Shown here: positions 63,212 to 64,000 of the stretch, piece by piece
Layout of the letters: each line of letters begins with the position of its first letter
Position numbering within the stretch: position 1 is the first letter of the stretch
Assembly (NCBI GenBank): GCA_965203565.1
Contig: OZ241896.1
Location: forward strand, 1,612,001-1,676,000
From: JAAXGX01 sp965203565
Lineage (GTDB): Bacteria; Acidobacteriota; Vicinamibacteria; Vicinamibacterales; UBA8438
Direction of reading: 5' to 3'
Length of the DNA: 64,000 nt
The notes under the pieces: generated by a model
Told to the model about the DNA's origin: nothing
Databases searched by the model: none
The model's input: only the letters and a program-made list of their open reading frames with translations
Made by a program: the position numbers and the translations under genes

Positions 63212-64000
63212 TCAGACCGAGGCGGCCGGCTCCACCCGGACCGTTATCACGTCGGTGTCGTGGTACTGCTGGTGGCGCACGGACGAGGCGTAATGCCGGA
63301 GCAGCCGGAGCGACGCCTCCTCCTCCACGCCGGTCGCGCCGGCCCGGCTGCCGAGCATCGCCATCCGATCCTCCAGGTTCTCCTCGCCGGGCGACGCGAT
63401 GAACTCCAGGTCGGCCGCCGCGCCGTCGGCGCGGGCGATCAGCAGCAGGCGCCGACCCTGGGCCGCGGGCCGCCGCTCGCCCCGTTCGAGCAGCGTCAGC
63501 AGCGTCTCCTCGCCGACCGCGCGCAGCCGTTCCGCCATCTCGCCGCTCCAGCCGCGCCGGGCGGCGAGATCGGTCAGGAACGTCCTGATCTTCGGGTGGG
63601 CGTCGGCGTCCAGCACGGTCCGCAGGCGCCGGCGCCGCGGGCCGGTCAGCTCCAGGAAGAGCGTCAGCAGGATCGCCGTGAAGCCGCCGACGGTCATGCC
63701 GTTCTGGAGCAGCCCGCCCCAGAAGTCGCTGTAGTAGTCGGCGAAGAGGCTCCGGCTCTGAAATCCCGAGCCGACCCAGAAGGCGACCCCCGCGACGAGG
63801 CTCTTGCGGTAGTCGATCCCCCCCTGCACGACGATCTTCATGCCGAGGGCGAACAGGATCGCCATCGTCGCCAGCGCGCTCGCCCCCATCACCGGGGCCG
63901 GGATCGCCAGGATCGCCGCCATGAACTTCGGCAGGAACGCCAGCGAAACGAAGATGACGCCGATCCCGACGCCGACCGACCGGGCGGCGACCCCGGTGAT
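63212..64000 (-). CDS. NCS2-type nucleobase permease with ATPase-like C-terminal domain, 5' part missing
   Basis: The frame is open to base 64000, so the start is outside the window. The visible N-terminal part (LPKFMAAILAIPAPVMGASA, then GGIDYRKSLVAGVAFWVGSG and the helix NGMTVGGFTAILLTLFLELT) matches the last membrane helices of NCS2 uracil/xanthine permeases. The last 140 residues are soluble and read like an anti-sigma-type histidine-kinase ATPase fold: VGEETLLTLLERGE, SPGEENLEDRMAML and HDTDVITVRVE. Such a fusion is unusual, and the role of the ATPase-like part is unknown. Confidence 0.72.
   Translation of the reverse strand: MTGVAARSVGVGIGVIFVSLAFLPKFMAAILAIPAPVMGASALATMAILFALGMKIVVQGGIDYRKSLVAGVAFWVGSGFQSRSLFADYYSDFWGGLLQNGMTVGGFTAILLTLFLELTGPRRRRLRTVLDADAHPKIRTFLTDLAARRGWSGEMAERLRAVGEETLLTLLERGERRPAAQGRRLLLIARADGAAADLEFIASPGEENLEDRMAMLGSRAGATGVEEEASLRLLRHYASSVRHQQYHDTDVITVRVEPAASV

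Overview
The window is 64 kb of very GC-rich bacterial DNA, densely packed with genes that often overlap by 1-4 bases (ATGA or GTGA junctions). Several gene families here are common in Acidobacteriota: secreted PQQ-type propeller dehydrogenases followed by an unknown secreted protein, a TatT-DctP TRAP pair, a fused acyl-CoA synthetase/acyltransferase, and a HEAT-repeat nucleotide transporter. I infer an acidobacterium, perhaps of the Vicinamibacteria type. No rRNA or tRNA is visible to confirm this.

Layout. 1-10.2 kb holds rodA (3' part), rng, a secreted metalloprotease, a propeller protein coupled to an RND permease, a PQQ dehydrogenase and an unknown secreted protein. 10.3-20.5 kb is a five-gene defence operon: a DNA methyltransferase, an SfiI-like restriction enzyme, DISARM-type DrmA and DrmB, a compact SF1 helicase and a 565-residue protein I do not recognise. 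20.6-22.5 kb is a convergent ATPase + PIN nuclease pair. 22.6-25.1 kb is a TatT-DctP TRAP pair without visible permease, preceded by a retropepsin-like gene that carries a small in-frame inserted element. 25.2-40 kb is mostly housekeeping: formylglycine-type protein, cca, acyl-CoA synthetase fusion, infA, TPR protein, a fadN-fadA-fadE-like beta-oxidation operon, HAD phosphatase and SirB1-like protein. 40-43.1 kb has an M3 peptidase and a DUF2236 protein. 43.1-45.3 kb carries a toxin-antitoxin-chaperone (TAC) set and a Phd/VapC-type pair. 45.3-49 kb has a sulfotransferase, a P450 and a second DUF2236 protein. 49-50.8 kb is an IS element. 50.8-55.7 kb has a fused nucleotide transporter and a phosphoesterase. 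55.7-60.8 kb is a second accessory island with decayed toxin-like genes. The window ends in a PQQ dehydrogenase operon and an NCS2-type permease (5' part cut off).

Two structural themes stand out. First, both accessory islands are marked by direct repeats made from the 3' end of a neighbouring chromosomal gene. The dctP 3' end is repeated (90 bp, 87 identical) on the far side of the ATPase-PIN pair. The phosphoesterase 3' end is repeated (43 of 46 bp) on the far side of the second island. No integrase is visible at either place. Beside the first repeat lies an exact 55-bp copy of an internal piece of the methyltransferase gene, and the ends of two convergent defence genes are written in this scar. 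Second, a small dispersed element with a CAGCCCGTG end recurs inside the retropepsin gene, directly at the end of the TAC antitoxin gene, and at the 3' end of a coiled-coil gene.

The best candidate for an undescribed system is the 10.3-20.5 kb operon, in which a DISARM-like DrmA/DrmB core is coupled to an SfiI-like restriction-modification pair, a small SF1 helicase and an unknown protein. All gene functions are read from sequence motifs and memory of families. No database search was run.
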